Under the pieces are notes generated by a model. It saw only the letters and a list, made by a program, of their open reading frames with translations, did no database searches and had not been told where the DNA came from. The position numbers were made by a program, and so were the translations under genes. Shown here in pieces: positions 33,247 to 43,269 of a DNA stretch of 64,000 nucleotides (position 1 is the stretch's first letter; each line of letters starts with the position of its first letter). Location of the stretch: positions 10,540,001-10,604,000 of the forward strand of contig NZ_CP192063.1 of NCBI RefSeq assembly GCF_050942425.1. The letters run 5' to 3'. The DNA comes from Actinoallomurus sp050942425. Its GTDB lineage: Bacteria > Actinomycetota > Actinomycetes > Streptosporangiales > Streptosporangiaceae.

Positions 33247-34800
33247 TCAGCGGTTCGTGGCCTTGCCCCTGGTCCAGGAGCTTTCGAGGTTGCCGCCGTT
33301 CTGCGCCGTCTCCTTGCGGAGGGTGCTCTGCGTGCCGGCGGACTTGCCCGACGCGAGGCGGATCGCGATCTTGTCCTCGATGTCCTTGGGCGCACCGCCC
33401 TGGTAGCCGTTGAACATGATGGAGAAGATCAGCGGCTGTCCCGTGTCGTCCTTCACGTAGCCGCTCAGCGCCGTGACGCCGGTGAGCGTGCCGGACTTCG
33501 CGTGGACGTTCCCGGCGGCGGCGGTTCCCTTCATCCGCGACGCCAGGGTGCCGCCGACGAGCTGGTCGGGCTGGCCGGCGATGGGCAGGGCGTTGTACCA
33601 GGTCTTGTACCAGGGTTTCGGCTGCACCGCCTGGAGGAGGACGCTCACCTGCCTGGGCGTCGTCTGGTTCGTGCGCGAGAGCCCGGAGCCGTCGGTCTGC
33701 TTGACCTTGGTGGTGTCGACGCCGAGCGTCTTCAGGTACTTGGAGATCGCGGCGATGCCCGCGGCCCGGGTGCCCTTGCCCGCGCTCTTACGGCCGATCG
33801 CCTTGGTCAGGATCTCGGCGATCTGGTTGTTGCTGAGCTTGAGGAAGGGCGTCGCCAGCTGGGACAGCGTCATCGACTTCCGGGTGGTGACGGCCTTGGC
33901 GCCCTTGGGGGTCGCGGCCCGCTTGGTCGACCCGACGACGGTTACGCCGTGCGCCTTGAGGGCGCGGCGGAAGACGTCGGCCGCGTACTGCGTCGGGTTC
34001 GGCGCGGTGGAGAGGTGGTTCTCCTTACCGCCGTTCGCCGGGTAGGAGCCGGTGATGACGACCGTGCCGCCCTTACGGTCGACCGACACGGTGGAGCTTG
34101 TTCCCGCCTTCGCCGTCGTCGCGCGATTATCGATCTTCACGACGCTCGTCGCGGGGGTCAGGGCGACCTTGACGGGCTGGCCCTCCTGGCCCGGGGTGAT
34201 GGCCACTCCGATCGATCCGGCGTCGAACACGCTGTCCGGGGACACGTTCAGGGCCGAGATCCCGGCCGCGTACGAGTAGGGCAGGTCCGTGGGGTCCCAG
34301 CCCGCCGGGGTGTACTCCTGGTCGAACCAGGTGTCGTCGGCGATCAGGTTGCCCTTGATCTTCTTGATGCCCTTGGCCCGGACCGCGGCGGCGAGCTTGT
34401 CGTAGTCGGCTCCCTGCAGGGTGGGGTCGCCGGTGCCCTTCAGGTACAGGTTCGCGCCGCGCGTGTAGACGGTGGTCTTGAACCGGTAGTCGGCGCCGAG
34501 GATCCCGAACGCCGCGGTGGAGGTCTCGATCTTGTTGTTCGAGCCCGGGATCTTCTGGTCGTCTGAACCACGGTCGTAGAGGACCGCGCCGGACTTGGCG
34601 TTGCGGATGATGACACCGATGCTCGCGCCCTTGAGGCGGCTGTCCGTGAGGATGTTGTCGATGTCGGTCTTAAGGTCGCCGCTGGTGGCCGCCGTCTGCG
34701 TCGCGGTGCTCGTATCCGTCTGCGCGAGGGCCACGGCCGTCGTCGCGACGACCGCTCCGCCCGCCGCCACGGCGAGCGCCCCCTTCAAAGATCGACTCAT
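33247..34800 (-). CDS. dacB: D-Ala-D-Ala carboxypeptidase/endopeptidase (PBP4, S13 family)
   Basis: 517 residues. An N-terminal signal/anchor (about 1-27, KGALAVAAGGAVVATTAVAL) exports the enzyme. Active-site motifs are S-x-x-K in PGSNNKIETS, S-x-N in LKLSNNQIAEIL, and K-S-G in HAKSGTLTGVTALSGYV. It trims or cleaves peptidoglycan stem peptides outside the cell. The large insertion between the first and second motif is normal for S13 enzymes. The gene is monocistronic, followed by a shared terminator. Confidence 0.93.
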   Translation of the reverse strand: MSRSLKGALAVAAGGAVVATTAVALAQTDTSTATQTAATSGDLKTDIDNILTDSRLKGASIGVIIRNAKSGAVLYDRGSDDQKIPGSNNKIETSTAAFGILGADYRFKTTVYTRGANLYLKGTGDPTLQGADYDKLAAAVRAKGIKKIKGNLIADDTWFDQEYTPAGWDPTDLPYSYAAGISALNVSPDSVFDAGSIGVAITPGQEGQPVKVALTPATSVVKIDNRATTAKAGTSSTVSVDRKGGTVVITGSYPANGGKENHLSTAPNPTQYAADVFRRALKAHGVTVVGSTKRAATPKGAKAVTTRKSMTLSQLATPFLKLSNNQIAEILTKAIGRKSAGKGTRAAGIAAISKYLKTLGVDTTKVKQTDGSGLSRTNQTTPRQVSVLLQAVQPKPWYKTWYNALPIAGQPDQLVGGTLASRMKGTAAAGNVHAKSGTLTGVTALSGYVKDDTGQPLIFSIMFNGYQGGAPKDIEDKIAIRLASGKSAGTQSTLRKETAQNGGNLESSWTRGKATNR

Positions 34801-34912
34801 AGCAGTCGATCGTAACGATCACGGCACATCCCCCATGCCGCACTCGACGGAATTGCCAGTAATTAGCGGTGAATTACGTGAATCACGTCACATTCGCAAC
34901 CGCGCAGAATAT

Positions 34913-35770
34913 TCAGCGGCGGTAGCCGGCCATCTCCTCGAGGCGGGCGATGCGCTGGGCGGTCGGCGGGTGGGTCGAGAACAGGCGGACCAGCCCCTCG
35001 CCCCGGAACGGGTTGGCGATCATCAGGTGGCTCACCGCGGTCAGGCGGCCGTCCTCCGGCAGGGGCAGCTGGCGCGTGCCGCTCTCGATCTTGCGCAGGG
35101 CGGAGGCGAGGGCGAGCGGGTCACCGCTGAGCTGGGCGCCGGACTTGTCGGCCTGGAACTCCCGGGTACGGCTGATGGCCAGCTGCACGATCGTGGCCGC
35201 GATCGGGCCGAGGATCATCATGAGCAGCGCCCCGAACACGCCGGGGCCGTCCTCGTCGTCGGAGTTGCCGAACGGGATCAGCCAGGCGAGGTTCGCCACC
35301 CAGGTGACGACGGCGGCCAGGGCCCCCGCCACCGAGGAGATCAGGATGTCGCGGTTGTAGACGTGCGACAGCTCGTGCGCGAGGACCGCGCGCAGTTCAC
35401 GCTCGTCGAGGATCTGCAGGATGCCCGTCGTGCAGCAGACCGCCGCGTTGCGCGGGTTGCGCCCGGTGGCGAAGGCGTTCGGCGCGATCGTGGGCGAGAT
35501 GTACAGGCGTGGCATGGGCTGGCGGGCACCCGTCGACAGCTCGCGGACGATGCGGTACATCACCGGCTGTTCGACCTCGCTCACCGGCCGGGAGCGCATG
35601 GCCGACAGCGCGATGCGGTCGCTGAAGAAGTACGCGACGCCGTTCGTGACCAGCGCGATCACGAGGGCGATCGTCAGACCGACACGGCCGCCGAGCGCGC
35701 CTCCGATGAGGAGGATCAGCGCCGACATGACCCCCAGCAGGGCGGCCGTCTTCACACCGTTGAAACGCAC
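34913..35770 (-). CDS. htpX: Membrane zinc metalloprotease HtpX
   Basis: 285 residues from GTG 35770, with GGGGAGG seven bases before it; the frame is open further up without signal. Two N-terminal transmembrane helices (about 5-50), the zinc site HELSH in VLAHELSHVYNRD, two more helices, and the third ligand Glu in RTREFQADKSGA. It degrades damaged membrane proteins in the cytoplasmic membrane. Its place next to nuoN resembles arrangements I recall from Streptomyces. Confidence 0.95.
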   Translation of the reverse strand: MRFNGVKTAALLGVMSALILLIGGALGGRVGLTIALVIALVTNGVAYFFSDRIALSAMRSRPVSEVEQPVMYRIVRELSTGARQPMPRLYISPTIAPNAFATGRNPRNAAVCCTTGILQILDERELRAVLAHELSHVYNRDILISSVAGALAAVVTWVANLAWLIPFGNSDDEDGPGVFGALLMMILGPIAATIVQLAISRTREFQADKSGAQLSGDPLALASALRKIESGTRQLPLPEDGRLTAVSHLMIANPFRGEGLVRLFSTHPPTAQRIARLEEMAGYRR

Positions 35771-35877
35771 TACGACACCTCCCCTTGTCCCCGTTAAGAT
35801 CAACGGTCTGACCAGGAGAAATGTTCCCGTCAGGGCCTATCTCGACGTCGCTACGGACGGGGACGTCGAGCCGGGCC

Positions 35878-37335
35878 CTAAGGCACTGCCAGGGCCGCCG
35901 CGTGCAGCACCAGCTCAGGAGCCACGGAGACCACGATCGCCCCGGCCAGCGCGACCGCGATCGCGATTCCGCCCGCGCGGCCCACGCGTACGCGCTCGGC
36001 CTTTCCGGCGGCGAAGAGCCGCGCGGCCCAGGTCAGGTAGTAGTACAGGCCGATGACGGTGTTGATCGCCATGATCACCGCGAGCCAGATGGCCGCGCCG
36101 CCGACCGCCGCCCGGAACACCACGACCTTGGCGAGCAGCCCCATGACGCCCGGCGGCAGCCCGGCCAGGCAGATGAGGAAGAACGCCAGGGCGAGGGCGC
36201 TGCCCGGGTTGACCCGCGCCAGGCCCCGGTAGGACTCCAGGTCGCGGACCCCGCGTCGGGCGGCGACCGTGACGACGGCGAACGCCCCGATGTTCATGAT
36301 CGCGTACATGGCGACGTACGCGGCCGTGGCCGTCATCCACTCGTGCGGGCGTACGCGAGCGCCCCCCGCCATCGGCGCGAGGATGTAGCCGCTCTGCGCC
36401 ACCGAGGACCACGCGAGCAGGCGCACGGCGTCGGTCTGGCGGAGGGCCAGGAGGTTGCCGAGCGTCATCGTCGCCGCCGACAGCACGCCCATCAGCGGGC
36501 CCCACGTGTGGCCGAACGGCCAGAACCCGACGGTCAGCACGAGCGTCAGCCCGGCGAAGCCGCCCGCCTTCGACACGACCGACAGGAACGCCGCGACCGG
36601 CAGCGGGGAGCCCTGGTAGACGTCCGGGGCCCAGAAGTGGAACGGCACCGCCGCGATCTTGAAGCCGAAGCCGGCGACGGTCAGGACGATGCCCGCCGCC
36701 GCCACGGGCCGCAGGTCGCCGTGCGCGTGGGCCAGGCCCGCGGCCACCCGGTCGAGGTGCATCGCGCCGGTGACGCCGTACACGAGGCTGATGCCGAAGA
36801 GCGTCACCGCCGACGACACGACCGACACCAGGAACAGCTTCAGCGCCGCCTCGGACGCCGTCCCGTCGTACCGCCGCAGCGCCACGAGCGCGAACACCGG
36901 CAGCGACAGCGTCTCCAGCGCGACGACGAGCGTGATCAGGTCCCGGCCCGCCGCGAGCAGCAGCGCGCCGAGGATCGCGGCGAGCAGCAGGAAGTGGTAC
37001 TCCCCCACCGGCAGCGCCGACCGCCGCATCTCGCCGTGCGACAGCAGCACGACGACGATGGCCGCGAGCAGCACCACCGCCTGGAACAGCACGGTGAAGT
37101 CGTCGGCGACGTACGAGCAGGAGGGGTGGCCGCCGGGCCGGACGGCGGCCGCGCAGAGCGTCGACCGCCCGTGGCCGAACGGCAGCGCCACCGCGGCCGC
37201 CACCAGGGACAGGACGGTGAGCGCGCCGACCGCCTTCGCGGCGGCACCGAACGCGTCGGCCAGCAGTACGGCGACCGACGCCACCGCGACGATCAGGGCC
37301 GGGAGGATCGCCAGGTAGTCGATCGACTGGATCAT
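35878..37335 (-). CDS. nuoN: NADH-quinone oxidoreductase subunit N
   Basis: 485 residues from ATG 37335, which overlaps the nuoM stop by four bases. About fourteen hydrophobic spans; the antiporter-like core shows ALETLSLPVFALVALRRY, KLFLVSVVSSAVTLFGISLV and KIAAVPFHFWAPDVYQGSP with the conserved Lys residues of the proton path. It forms one of three antiporter-like proton channels in the membrane arm of complex I. It is the last gene of the nuoI-N run. Confidence 0.95.
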   Translation of the reverse strand: MIQSIDYLAILPALIVAVASVAVLLADAFGAAAKAVGALTVLSLVAAAVALPFGHGRSTLCAAAVRPGGHPSCSYVADDFTVLFQAVVLLAAIVVVLLSHGEMRRSALPVGEYHFLLLAAILGALLLAAGRDLITLVVALETLSLPVFALVALRRYDGTASEAALKLFLVSVVSSAVTLFGISLVYGVTGAMHLDRVAAGLAHAHGDLRPVAAAGIVLTVAGFGFKIAAVPFHFWAPDVYQGSPLPVAAFLSVVSKAGGFAGLTLVLTVGFWPFGHTWGPLMGVLSAATMTLGNLLALRQTDAVRLLAWSSVAQSGYILAPMAGGARVRPHEWMTATAAYVAMYAIMNIGAFAVVTVAARRGVRDLESYRGLARVNPGSALALAFFLICLAGLPPGVMGLLAKVVVFRAAVGGAAIWLAVIMAINTVIGLYYYLTWAARLFAAGKAERVRVGRAGGIAIAVALAGAIVVSVAPELVLHAAALAVP

Positions 37336-38861
37336 CGGGCCCCCAGGAGCAGGTGGACGGCCCCGTCGGTGAGGGCGAGAAGCGTCTTCGGCCACAGCCC
37401 GATGAACACCGTGGCGGTGATCAGCGGCGTCCAGGCCAGCAGCTCGTGCGACATGACGTCCGCGAACCGGGTGTCACGCCAGCGCTCGGCCACCGGGCCG
37501 TGCGTGACCTTGGACAGCATTCGCAGGAAGTACGCCGCGGTGAGCACCGCCCCGATCCCGCCGACCGCCATGAAGGTCACGAACGTCGGCCTCGGCAGCC
37601 CGGCGTGGGGCTGGTACGCGCCGAGCAGCGCGAGCATCTCGCCCCAGAACCCGGCCAGGCCCGGCAGCCCCAGGCTGGCCACCGACGCGAACGTGAGGAT
37701 CGAACCGAGGTACGGCGCCTTGGCGAGCATGCCGCCGCCCAGGGCGTCCAGGTCACCCGTGCCGTACCGCTCCTTGACCGCCCCGGCCAGGAAGAACAGC
37801 AGGCCGGTGATGAGGCCGTGCGCGATGTTGCCGAACAGCGCGGCGTTCAGCCCCACCGGCGTGAGCGTCGCGATGCCCAGCAGCACGAAGCCCATGTGCC
37901 CGATCGACGAGTAGGCGATCATGCGCTTGAGATCCCGCTGCGCGAGGCAGGCGAGCGCGCCGTACACGATCCCGATGACGGCGAGGAGGCCGAGCCACGG
38001 CGCCCACACCTTCGCGCCCTCCGGCGCCATCGGCACGGCGATGCGGACGAAGCCGTACGTGCCCATCTTCAGCAGCACCCCGGCGAGGAGCACGGAGCCG
38101 ACGGTGGGCGCCTCGGTGTGGGCGTCCGGCAGCCAGGTGTGCAGCGGCCACATCGGCGTCTTGACCGCGAACCCCAGGGCCAGCAGCCCGAACGCGGCGA
38201 TCTGCAGGCCGTGGGACAGGCCGGCGCCGTGCCGCGCGGTGAGGGCGGTCATGTCGAACGTGCCGGCGTTCACCGCGACGATGAGGATGCCGACGAGCAG
38301 GAAACCCGAGCCGAGCAGGGTGTAGAGGATGAACTTGTTCGCCGCCGCCCGGGCGCGCCCGGCGGAGTCCTTGCCGCCCGAGCCGCCCCAGTCGGCGATC
38401 ACGAAGTACATCGGGATGAGGACGACCTCGAAGAACACGAAGAACAGCAGGAGGTCGAGGGACACGAACGTGCCGAGCATCCCGACCTCGAGCAGCAGGA
38501 TCAGCCCGATCAGCGCCTGTGGCGACCCGCCCGCCGAAGGGAGCACGCGGGCCGAATAGACCATGCACAGGAACGTCAGCGCCGCCGTCAGCACGATCAG
38601 CGGCAGCGAGATGCCGTCGACGCCCAGGTGGAAGCGGAGCCCGATCGAACCGGCCCAGGTGACGTTCACGCCGAGCTGCGGGCCACGCCGGCCGTAGTCG
38701 AAGGCCACCGCCGCCACGACGGCCAGCGCGAGCGTCACCGCCGTCACGGCCAGCCCGTACAGCCGGGACAGGCGGGTCACCCGGCGCGGGCTCCCGGGCA
38801 GCGGCACGAGCATCCCCAGCGCGCCGAGGAAAGGCACGGCCAGCATCGCCACGAGGATCAT
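37332..38861 (-). CDS. nuoM: NADH-quinone oxidoreductase subunit M
   Basis: 509 residues from ATG 38861, overlapping the nuoL stop as ATGA. Markers: LLLFFVFFEVVLIPMYFVI with the essential Glu, GFAVKTPMWPLHTWLPDAH, and LGLPGLAGFWGEMLALLGA. It provides the central proton channel of the membrane arm. Length and motif set are complete, so the subunit should be functional. Confidence 0.96.
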   Translation of the reverse strand: MILVAMLAVPFLGALGMLVPLPGSPRRVTRLSRLYGLAVTAVTLALAVVAAVAFDYGRRGPQLGVNVTWAGSIGLRFHLGVDGISLPLIVLTAALTFLCMVYSARVLPSAGGSPQALIGLILLLEVGMLGTFVSLDLLLFFVFFEVVLIPMYFVIADWGGSGGKDSAGRARAAANKFILYTLLGSGFLLVGILIVAVNAGTFDMTALTARHGAGLSHGLQIAAFGLLALGFAVKTPMWPLHTWLPDAHTEAPTVGSVLLAGVLLKMGTYGFVRIAVPMAPEGAKVWAPWLGLLAVIGIVYGALACLAQRDLKRMIAYSSIGHMGFVLLGIATLTPVGLNAALFGNIAHGLITGLLFFLAGAVKERYGTGDLDALGGGMLAKAPYLGSILTFASVASLGLPGLAGFWGEMLALLGAYQPHAGLPRPTFVTFMAVGGIGAVLTAAYFLRMLSKVTHGPVAERWRDTRFADVMSHELLAWTPLITATVFIGLWPKTLLALTDGAVHLLLGAR

Positions 38862-40858
38862 GTCAGCACCACCACCGCGACCACGATCAGCACCACTCCC
38901 GCGAAGAGCCCGGACACGTACGCCTGCGCGTTGCCGCCCTCGGTGGCCCGCAGCAGGCCGCCGAGCCGTCGAGCGCCCCGCCCGGAGCCCTCGACGCCCG
39001 CGTCGACGACCCGCGCGTCGGCGTGGACGACGAGCCGGGCCAGAGCCAGCACCGGCCGGACGATCGCGACATCGTAGACGGTGTCGACGTAGAAGGCGGC
39101 GCGCAGGACCGGCCGCGCCGGGCCGAGCAGGCGCACCGGGTCCAAGGCCGGGTCGTTGTTCCACACGAGGTACACGCCGCCCGCGCCGGCGGCGGCGCAC
39201 AGCAACGAGATCACCGCCATGCCCCACTCGGGCCGCAGCCCGTCGCTGCCGAGCCCGAAGAAGCCGAGGATGAGCGCCGGAATCGCCAGGACGGCGACCG
39301 GCCAGCGCATCAGCGGCGTCGCCTCCCGCGGCTGGAACTCCGACCGCTTCTCCCCGAAGAACGTCACCAGCCAGGTCCGCATCGCGTACGCGGCGGTGAT
39401 CACGGCGGTCAGCAGTCCCGTGACGAGCACCAGCCAGGCGACCCACGACGGGATGCCCGGCACCGCCGTCCTCACCACATCCATGGGAGTCGCATTGTTC
39501 TTCGACAGCGGCGCGTACGCGAACCAGCCACCGGCGTGCAGCGTCGTTTGCCCGTGGGTGGCGCGCCAGGCCTGGGACAGGATCGTGTCCTTGCTGAAGA
39601 AGCCGCTGGCGGGCGGGAGCCCGGCCAGCGCGGCGAAGCCGACCGTCATCGACCAGAACGTCACCGGCATGGCCAGGCGCAGGCCGCCCATCGCGCTCAT
39701 CATGTTCGAGCCGACCGTGACGATCACGCAGCCCGCGCCGAGGAACAGCAGCGCCTTGAACGCGCCGTGCGCCAGCAGGTGGAACACCGCACCGTCGCGC
39801 GTGCCGACGGCCAGCCCCGCCGCCATGTACGCGAGCTGGCTGATCGTGGAGTACGCGAGCACGCGCTTGAGATCGTCCTGCGCGAGCGCCGCCAGCGCCG
39901 CGCCGAGCATCGAGATGGCCGCGATGACGCCCAGCACCGTCAGCGACGCGGGTGCGAGGAAGAACGCCGGGTAGAGCCGCGCGACGACGTACACGCCCGC
40001 CGCGACCATGGTCGCCGCGTGGATCAGCGCGCTGATCGGCGTCGGACCGGCCATGGCGTCCGGCAGCCAGGTGTGCAGCGGGAACTGCGCGCTCTTGCCC
40101 GCGACGCCGCACAGCAGCAGGAGCGTCCCCGCGACGAGCGTCGTGTGCGACATGGCCGGGACGTGCGCGAGGACGGTCCGCAGGTCGAAGGAGTGCGCGC
40201 CCAGGCCGAGCACGAAGATGCCGAACAGGAAGCCGACGTCACCGAGCCGGGTGACGAGGAACGCCTTCACCGCCGCCCGTGACGTCGCCCGGTCGTGCCA
40301 GTAGTGCCCGATCAGGAAGTACGAGCAGATGCCCATGACCTCCCAGCCGACGTACAGCACCAGCAGGTCGCCGGACAGGACGACGAGCAGCATCGCCGCG
40401 GTGAACAGCGACACGAACGCGGCGTAGGAGGAGTAGCGCGGGTCGTCGCGCATGTAGGCGACGGAGTAGATCTGCACCGCCAGCGCCACGCAGCAGACGA
40501 GGAGCGCCACGACCGCGGACAGCCCGTCGACGTTCAGGGACACGCCGATGGACAGGCTTCCCGTCGGGATGCGCGCCAGCGTGCCCACGCGCAGGCCCGG
40601 CCGCTGCCACTCGTAGACCGCCAGGACGGCGGTGAGCACCGTCGAGACCGCGATGGGCAGGACGGCGATGAGGGCCGGGCCGTTCGCGGGCATCCGCCGG
40701 GCCAGCACGAGCGCGCCGCGCCGGGCGGCACCCGGCGCCGGCGCGCGCAGCCGGCGCACCAGCGGGGACAGCAGATGCGAGACCGTGTGCCCGAACAGCA
40801 TGCCGGCGAACGCGGCGGCGAACGGGAGCACGACCGCGACGGCCGCCAGGACGATCAC
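38858..40858 (-). CDS. nuoL: NADH-quinone oxidoreductase subunit L
   Basis: 666 residues from GTG 40858, overlapping the nuoK stop as GTGA. Contains LYVGWEVMGICSYFLIGHYW, FPLHTWLPDAMAGPTPISAL, and the C-terminal long lateral helix region typical of the distal antiporter-like subunit. It carries the outermost proton channel. Standard length for actinobacterial NuoL. Confidence 0.96.
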   Translation of the reverse strand: MIVLAAVAVVLPFAAAFAGMLFGHTVSHLLSPLVRRLRAPAPGAARRGALVLARRMPANGPALIAVLPIAVSTVLTAVLAVYEWQRPGLRVGTLARIPTGSLSIGVSLNVDGLSAVVALLVCCVALAVQIYSVAYMRDDPRYSSYAAFVSLFTAAMLLVVLSGDLLVLYVGWEVMGICSYFLIGHYWHDRATSRAAVKAFLVTRLGDVGFLFGIFVLGLGAHSFDLRTVLAHVPAMSHTTLVAGTLLLLCGVAGKSAQFPLHTWLPDAMAGPTPISALIHAATMVAAGVYVVARLYPAFFLAPASLTVLGVIAAISMLGAALAALAQDDLKRVLAYSTISQLAYMAAGLAVGTRDGAVFHLLAHGAFKALLFLGAGCVIVTVGSNMMSAMGGLRLAMPVTFWSMTVGFAALAGLPPASGFFSKDTILSQAWRATHGQTTLHAGGWFAYAPLSKNNATPMDVVRTAVPGIPSWVAWLVLVTGLLTAVITAAYAMRTWLVTFFGEKRSEFQPREATPLMRWPVAVLAIPALILGFFGLGSDGLRPEWGMAVISLLCAAAGAGGVYLVWNNDPALDPVRLLGPARPVLRAAFYVDTVYDVAIVRPVLALARLVVHADARVVDAGVEGSGRGARRLGGLLRATEGGNAQAYVSGLFAGVVLIVVAVVVLT

Positions 40859-41220
40859 CGGCGCACCCCTTCGTCGTCGGTCATGGCGCCCACGTCGAGG
40901 TCGGGGTCCGGGTCGCCCTCGGAGAGCGTGCGGAGCCGGTCGACGTCGACCGTACGGCGATTGCGGTAGATGAGGAGCACCAGCGCCAGGCCGATGCCCA
41001 CCTCGGCGGCCGCGAGCACGATGACGAACAGCGTCAGCACCTGGCCGCCGTGCAGCCGGTCGGCCCACTTCATGTCGAACACGACGAGGTTGAGGTTGAC
41101 CGCGTTGAGCATCAGCTCGACGGACATCAGCACGAGGATGGCGTTGCGGCGGGCGAGGACGCCGTACACGCCCACGGAGAACAGCAGGGCCGCGATCACC
41201 ACCGGGTAGACGAGGTGCAT
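40855..41220 (-). CDS. nuoK: NADH-quinone oxidoreductase subunit K
   Basis: 121 residues from ATG 41220, sharing one base with the nuoJ stop. Three transmembrane helices with the Glu pair in LMSVELMLNAVNLNLV and AAAEVGIGLALVLLIYR that form part of the hydrophilic axis. The usual protein ends near residue 99; here about 22 acidic residues follow (SEGDPDPDLDVGAMTDDEG), facing the cytoplasm. Confidence 0.95.
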   Translation of the reverse strand: MHLVYPVVIAALLFSVGVYGVLARRNAILVLMSVELMLNAVNLNLVVFDMKWADRLHGGQVLTLFVIVLAAAEVGIGLALVLLIYRNRRTVDVDRLRTLSEGDPDPDLDVGAMTDDEGVRR

Positions 41221-41879
41221 CAGATCTCCTCGTCCACGCGGGACAGCACGATCGTGTCCTCCTCGTCGGGGGCGGTCCGGCGCTTGGCCGCGCCGATCCG
41301 CCGGGCGACCGGGCCGCGTGGCGCGATCGGCCGCCGCCGGCGCTCCGGCTCCTCGTCGGGCTCGGGACCCGCGCCCCGGATGTCGGTGCGGGACAGCACG
41401 ATCGCGCCGATCAGCGCGGCCAGCAGCAGCACCGACAGCGCCTCGAACGGCAGCACCCACGTCTGGAACAGGCTCGCGCCCAGCGTGTGCGACGACCCGC
41501 TGCCCACCCGGTCCTTGATCGGCACGTACGCCGAGCGGAACCCGCGGACCAGCGTCGTCACCAGCACACCCGCGGTCGCCGCCGCGACGACGAGGGCGAC
41601 GATCCGGTTGCCGGAGTCGAGATCCTCCGAACGGCCGATCGGCGCTCGGGTCAGCATGATCCCGAACAGCAGGAGCACGACGACGGCCCCGACGTAGATC
41701 AGCACCTGCACCCAGGCGACGAACTCCGCCGCCAGCACGACGTACGAGCCGGCCAGCGCACCGAACGAGACGACCAGCCACAGGGCGGCGTGCACGAGCT
41801 GCCGCGTGCCGACGACGAGCACGCCGGCGCCCACGGCGACGACTCCGAGCAGCACGATGACGACGTCCGCCGCGGTCAC
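41220..41879 (-). CDS. nuoJ: NADH-quinone oxidoreductase subunit J
   Basis: 219 residues from GTG 41879, which overlaps the nuoI stop as GTGA. Five transmembrane helices, with EFVAWVQVLIYVGAVVVLLL the conserved third helix that contains the pi-bulge region. A hydrophilic Arg/Glu-rich C-terminal extension of about 50 residues (PEPDEEPERRRRP) follows the last helix, as in the neighbouring NuoK, so both subunits have charged tails. Confidence 0.94.
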   Translation of the reverse strand: MTAADVVIVLLGVVAVGAGVLVVGTRQLVHAALWLVVSFGALAGSYVVLAAEFVAWVQVLIYVGAVVVLLLFGIMLTRAPIGRSEDLDSGNRIVALVVAAATAGVLVTTLVRGFRSAYVPIKDRVGSGSSHTLGASLFQTWVLPFEALSVLLLAALIGAIVLSRTDIRGAGPEPDEEPERRRRPIAPRGPVARRIGAAKRRTAPDEEDTIVLSRVDEEI

Positions 41880-42367
41880 CTCGTCTTCAGCTCCTTGGGC
41901 GACTCGGCGCCGGGGTCGTGTGCGGGCGGCGGCGGGACCGTCCACATCCACTCGCGGAGCCGCTCGCGCTCGTGGGTCAGCTCGTTGATGTCGTACTCGG
42001 CGTACTCGAACTCCGGCGACCAGAACAGCGCGTCGAACGGGCACGCCTCGATGCAGATCCCGCAGTACATGCAGAGCGCGAAGTCGATGGCGAACCGGTC
42101 GAGGACGTTACGGGTGCGCGCCCGGCCACCCTCCGGCGCGGGCAGCGTCTCCTTGTGCGAGTCGATGTAGATGCACCAGTCGGGGCATTCGCGGGCGCAG
42201 AGCATGCAGACAGTGCAGTTCTCCTCGAACAGCGCGATGACGCCACGACTGCGTGGCGGCAGGTCGGGCTGCACCTCGGGGTACTGCCGCGTGATCGATC
42301 GCCGCGTCATCGTCCGCAGCGTTACCGCGAGACCCTTCGCCAGGCCAGTTCCGGGAAGCCGTGCCAC
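41876..42367 (-). CDS. nuoI: NADH-quinone oxidoreductase subunit I (2 x 4Fe-4S)
   Basis: 163 residues from GTG 42367. Two full ferredoxin motifs, CTVCMLCARECP and CMYCGICIEACP, bind clusters N6a and N6b that pass electrons toward NuoB. An extra Cys in DWCIY lies after the first motif. It heads the nuoI-J-K-L-M-N run; upstream on the minus strand TCTATACGT (about 42400) could be a -10 element. The gene normally just downstream of nuoH is here 6.9 kb away from it. Confidence 0.95.
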   Translation of the reverse strand: MARLPGTGLAKGLAVTLRTMTRRSITRQYPEVQPDLPPRSRGVIALFEENCTVCMLCARECPDWCIYIDSHKETLPAPEGGRARTRNVLDRFAIDFALCMYCGICIEACPFDALFWSPEFEYAEYDINELTHERERLREWMWTVPPPPAHDPGAESPKELKTR

Positions 42368-42474
42368 GGTTCACCATGATTACGTATAGAGAGCGGGTTC
42401 CGAAACCGACGGTACTCCCATCGCGTCCAAGCGGGGTGAGGCACTTCGAGGCTCGCCCGGCTTACCATCGGCCC

Positions 42475-43161
42475 ATGACGCGGTCGCCGATGCCCCCGCC
42501 TGAACGACGGTCGTCACGGCTTCCGCCGAAGCCCCCCTCCGACGGGATGGGCTGGGCGGTGGTGCCGCTCATCACGGTGGGTCTCGGTTCGCCGGTCTCG
42601 TTCCTGTACGCCGCGGTCCGGCGGCGGTCGCCGGGGCTCGCGGTGGCCGCGGCGGGGTACACGGGCGCGCTGGTCGCTTCGTACGAGGCGCTCACCGCGC
42701 AGGGCGACATGCCGCACATGTTCGGCCTGCTCCTGCTGCTCGGCACGTGGATCTTCAGTGGGATGCACGCCGTTGGCATCCGCTCGCGCCTCTACCCGCC
42801 CGCCGACCCCAGCGACCAGCGGAACCGCCGGGTCGTGGAGGCGGCGCGGTACCGCCGGACGCTCCGCGACGAGGCCCGCCGGATCGCGACGGAGGATCGC
42901 GTCATGGCGCACGAGCTGCAGATCGGCCGGCCCGACCTGGGCCCGCGCCCCTACGACGACGGCGGGCTGATCGACGTGAACCACGCCCCGCCGCAGGCGC
43001 TGAGCATGCTGCCCGGCGTCACGCCGGAGATCGTCGACCGGATCGTCCGCTGCCGGGCCGAGCACGGGGCCTTCATCTCCGCCGAGGAGCTGGCGATGCA
43101 GGCCGACCTGCCGCCCCGGATCGTCCCCGACATCGCGGAGTACGGCCTGTTCCTCCATTGA
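42475..43161 (+). CDS. Membrane protein with ComEA-like helix-hairpin-helix domain
   Basis: 228 residues from ATG 42475. Three hydrophobic spans in residues about 24-100, a basic linker, then a C-terminal helix-hairpin-helix region: IDVNHAPPQALSMLPGVTPE and IVDRIVRCRAEHGAFISAEE, a pair of HhH motifs like those of ComEA and type II secretion pseudopilin partners. HhH domains bind DNA non-specifically or act as protein interaction modules. The membrane part is not that of ComEA, so the role is open. Confidence 0.75.
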   Translation: MTRSPMPPPERRSSRLPPKPPSDGMGWAVVPLITVGLGSPVSFLYAAVRRRSPGLAVAAAGYTGALVASYEALTAQGDMPHMFGLLLLLGTWIFSGMHAVGIRSRLYPPADPSDQRNRRVVEAARYRRTLRDEARRIATEDRVMAHELQIGRPDLGPRPYDDGGLIDVNHAPPQALSMLPGVTPEIVDRIVRCRAEHGAFISAEELAMQADLPPRIVPDIAEYGLFLH

Positions 43162-43269
43162 CGGGTGGGGCTGACCGAACCCCGGTTTCCGTACTGCCAC
43201 GATCGCCCCGTGGGGCACCCGGTCGCGAGCATGGAGGCACGACTTCGCCGCTCGACCGGGGAGACCTCG

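Noticed and set aside
35821..41697. Long plus-strand open frames (up to about 700 codons) opposite nuoJ-nuoN
   Set aside because: Their products are Arg/His/Gln-rich without any domain, and arise because high-GC third positions of the nuo genes leave antisense frames open.
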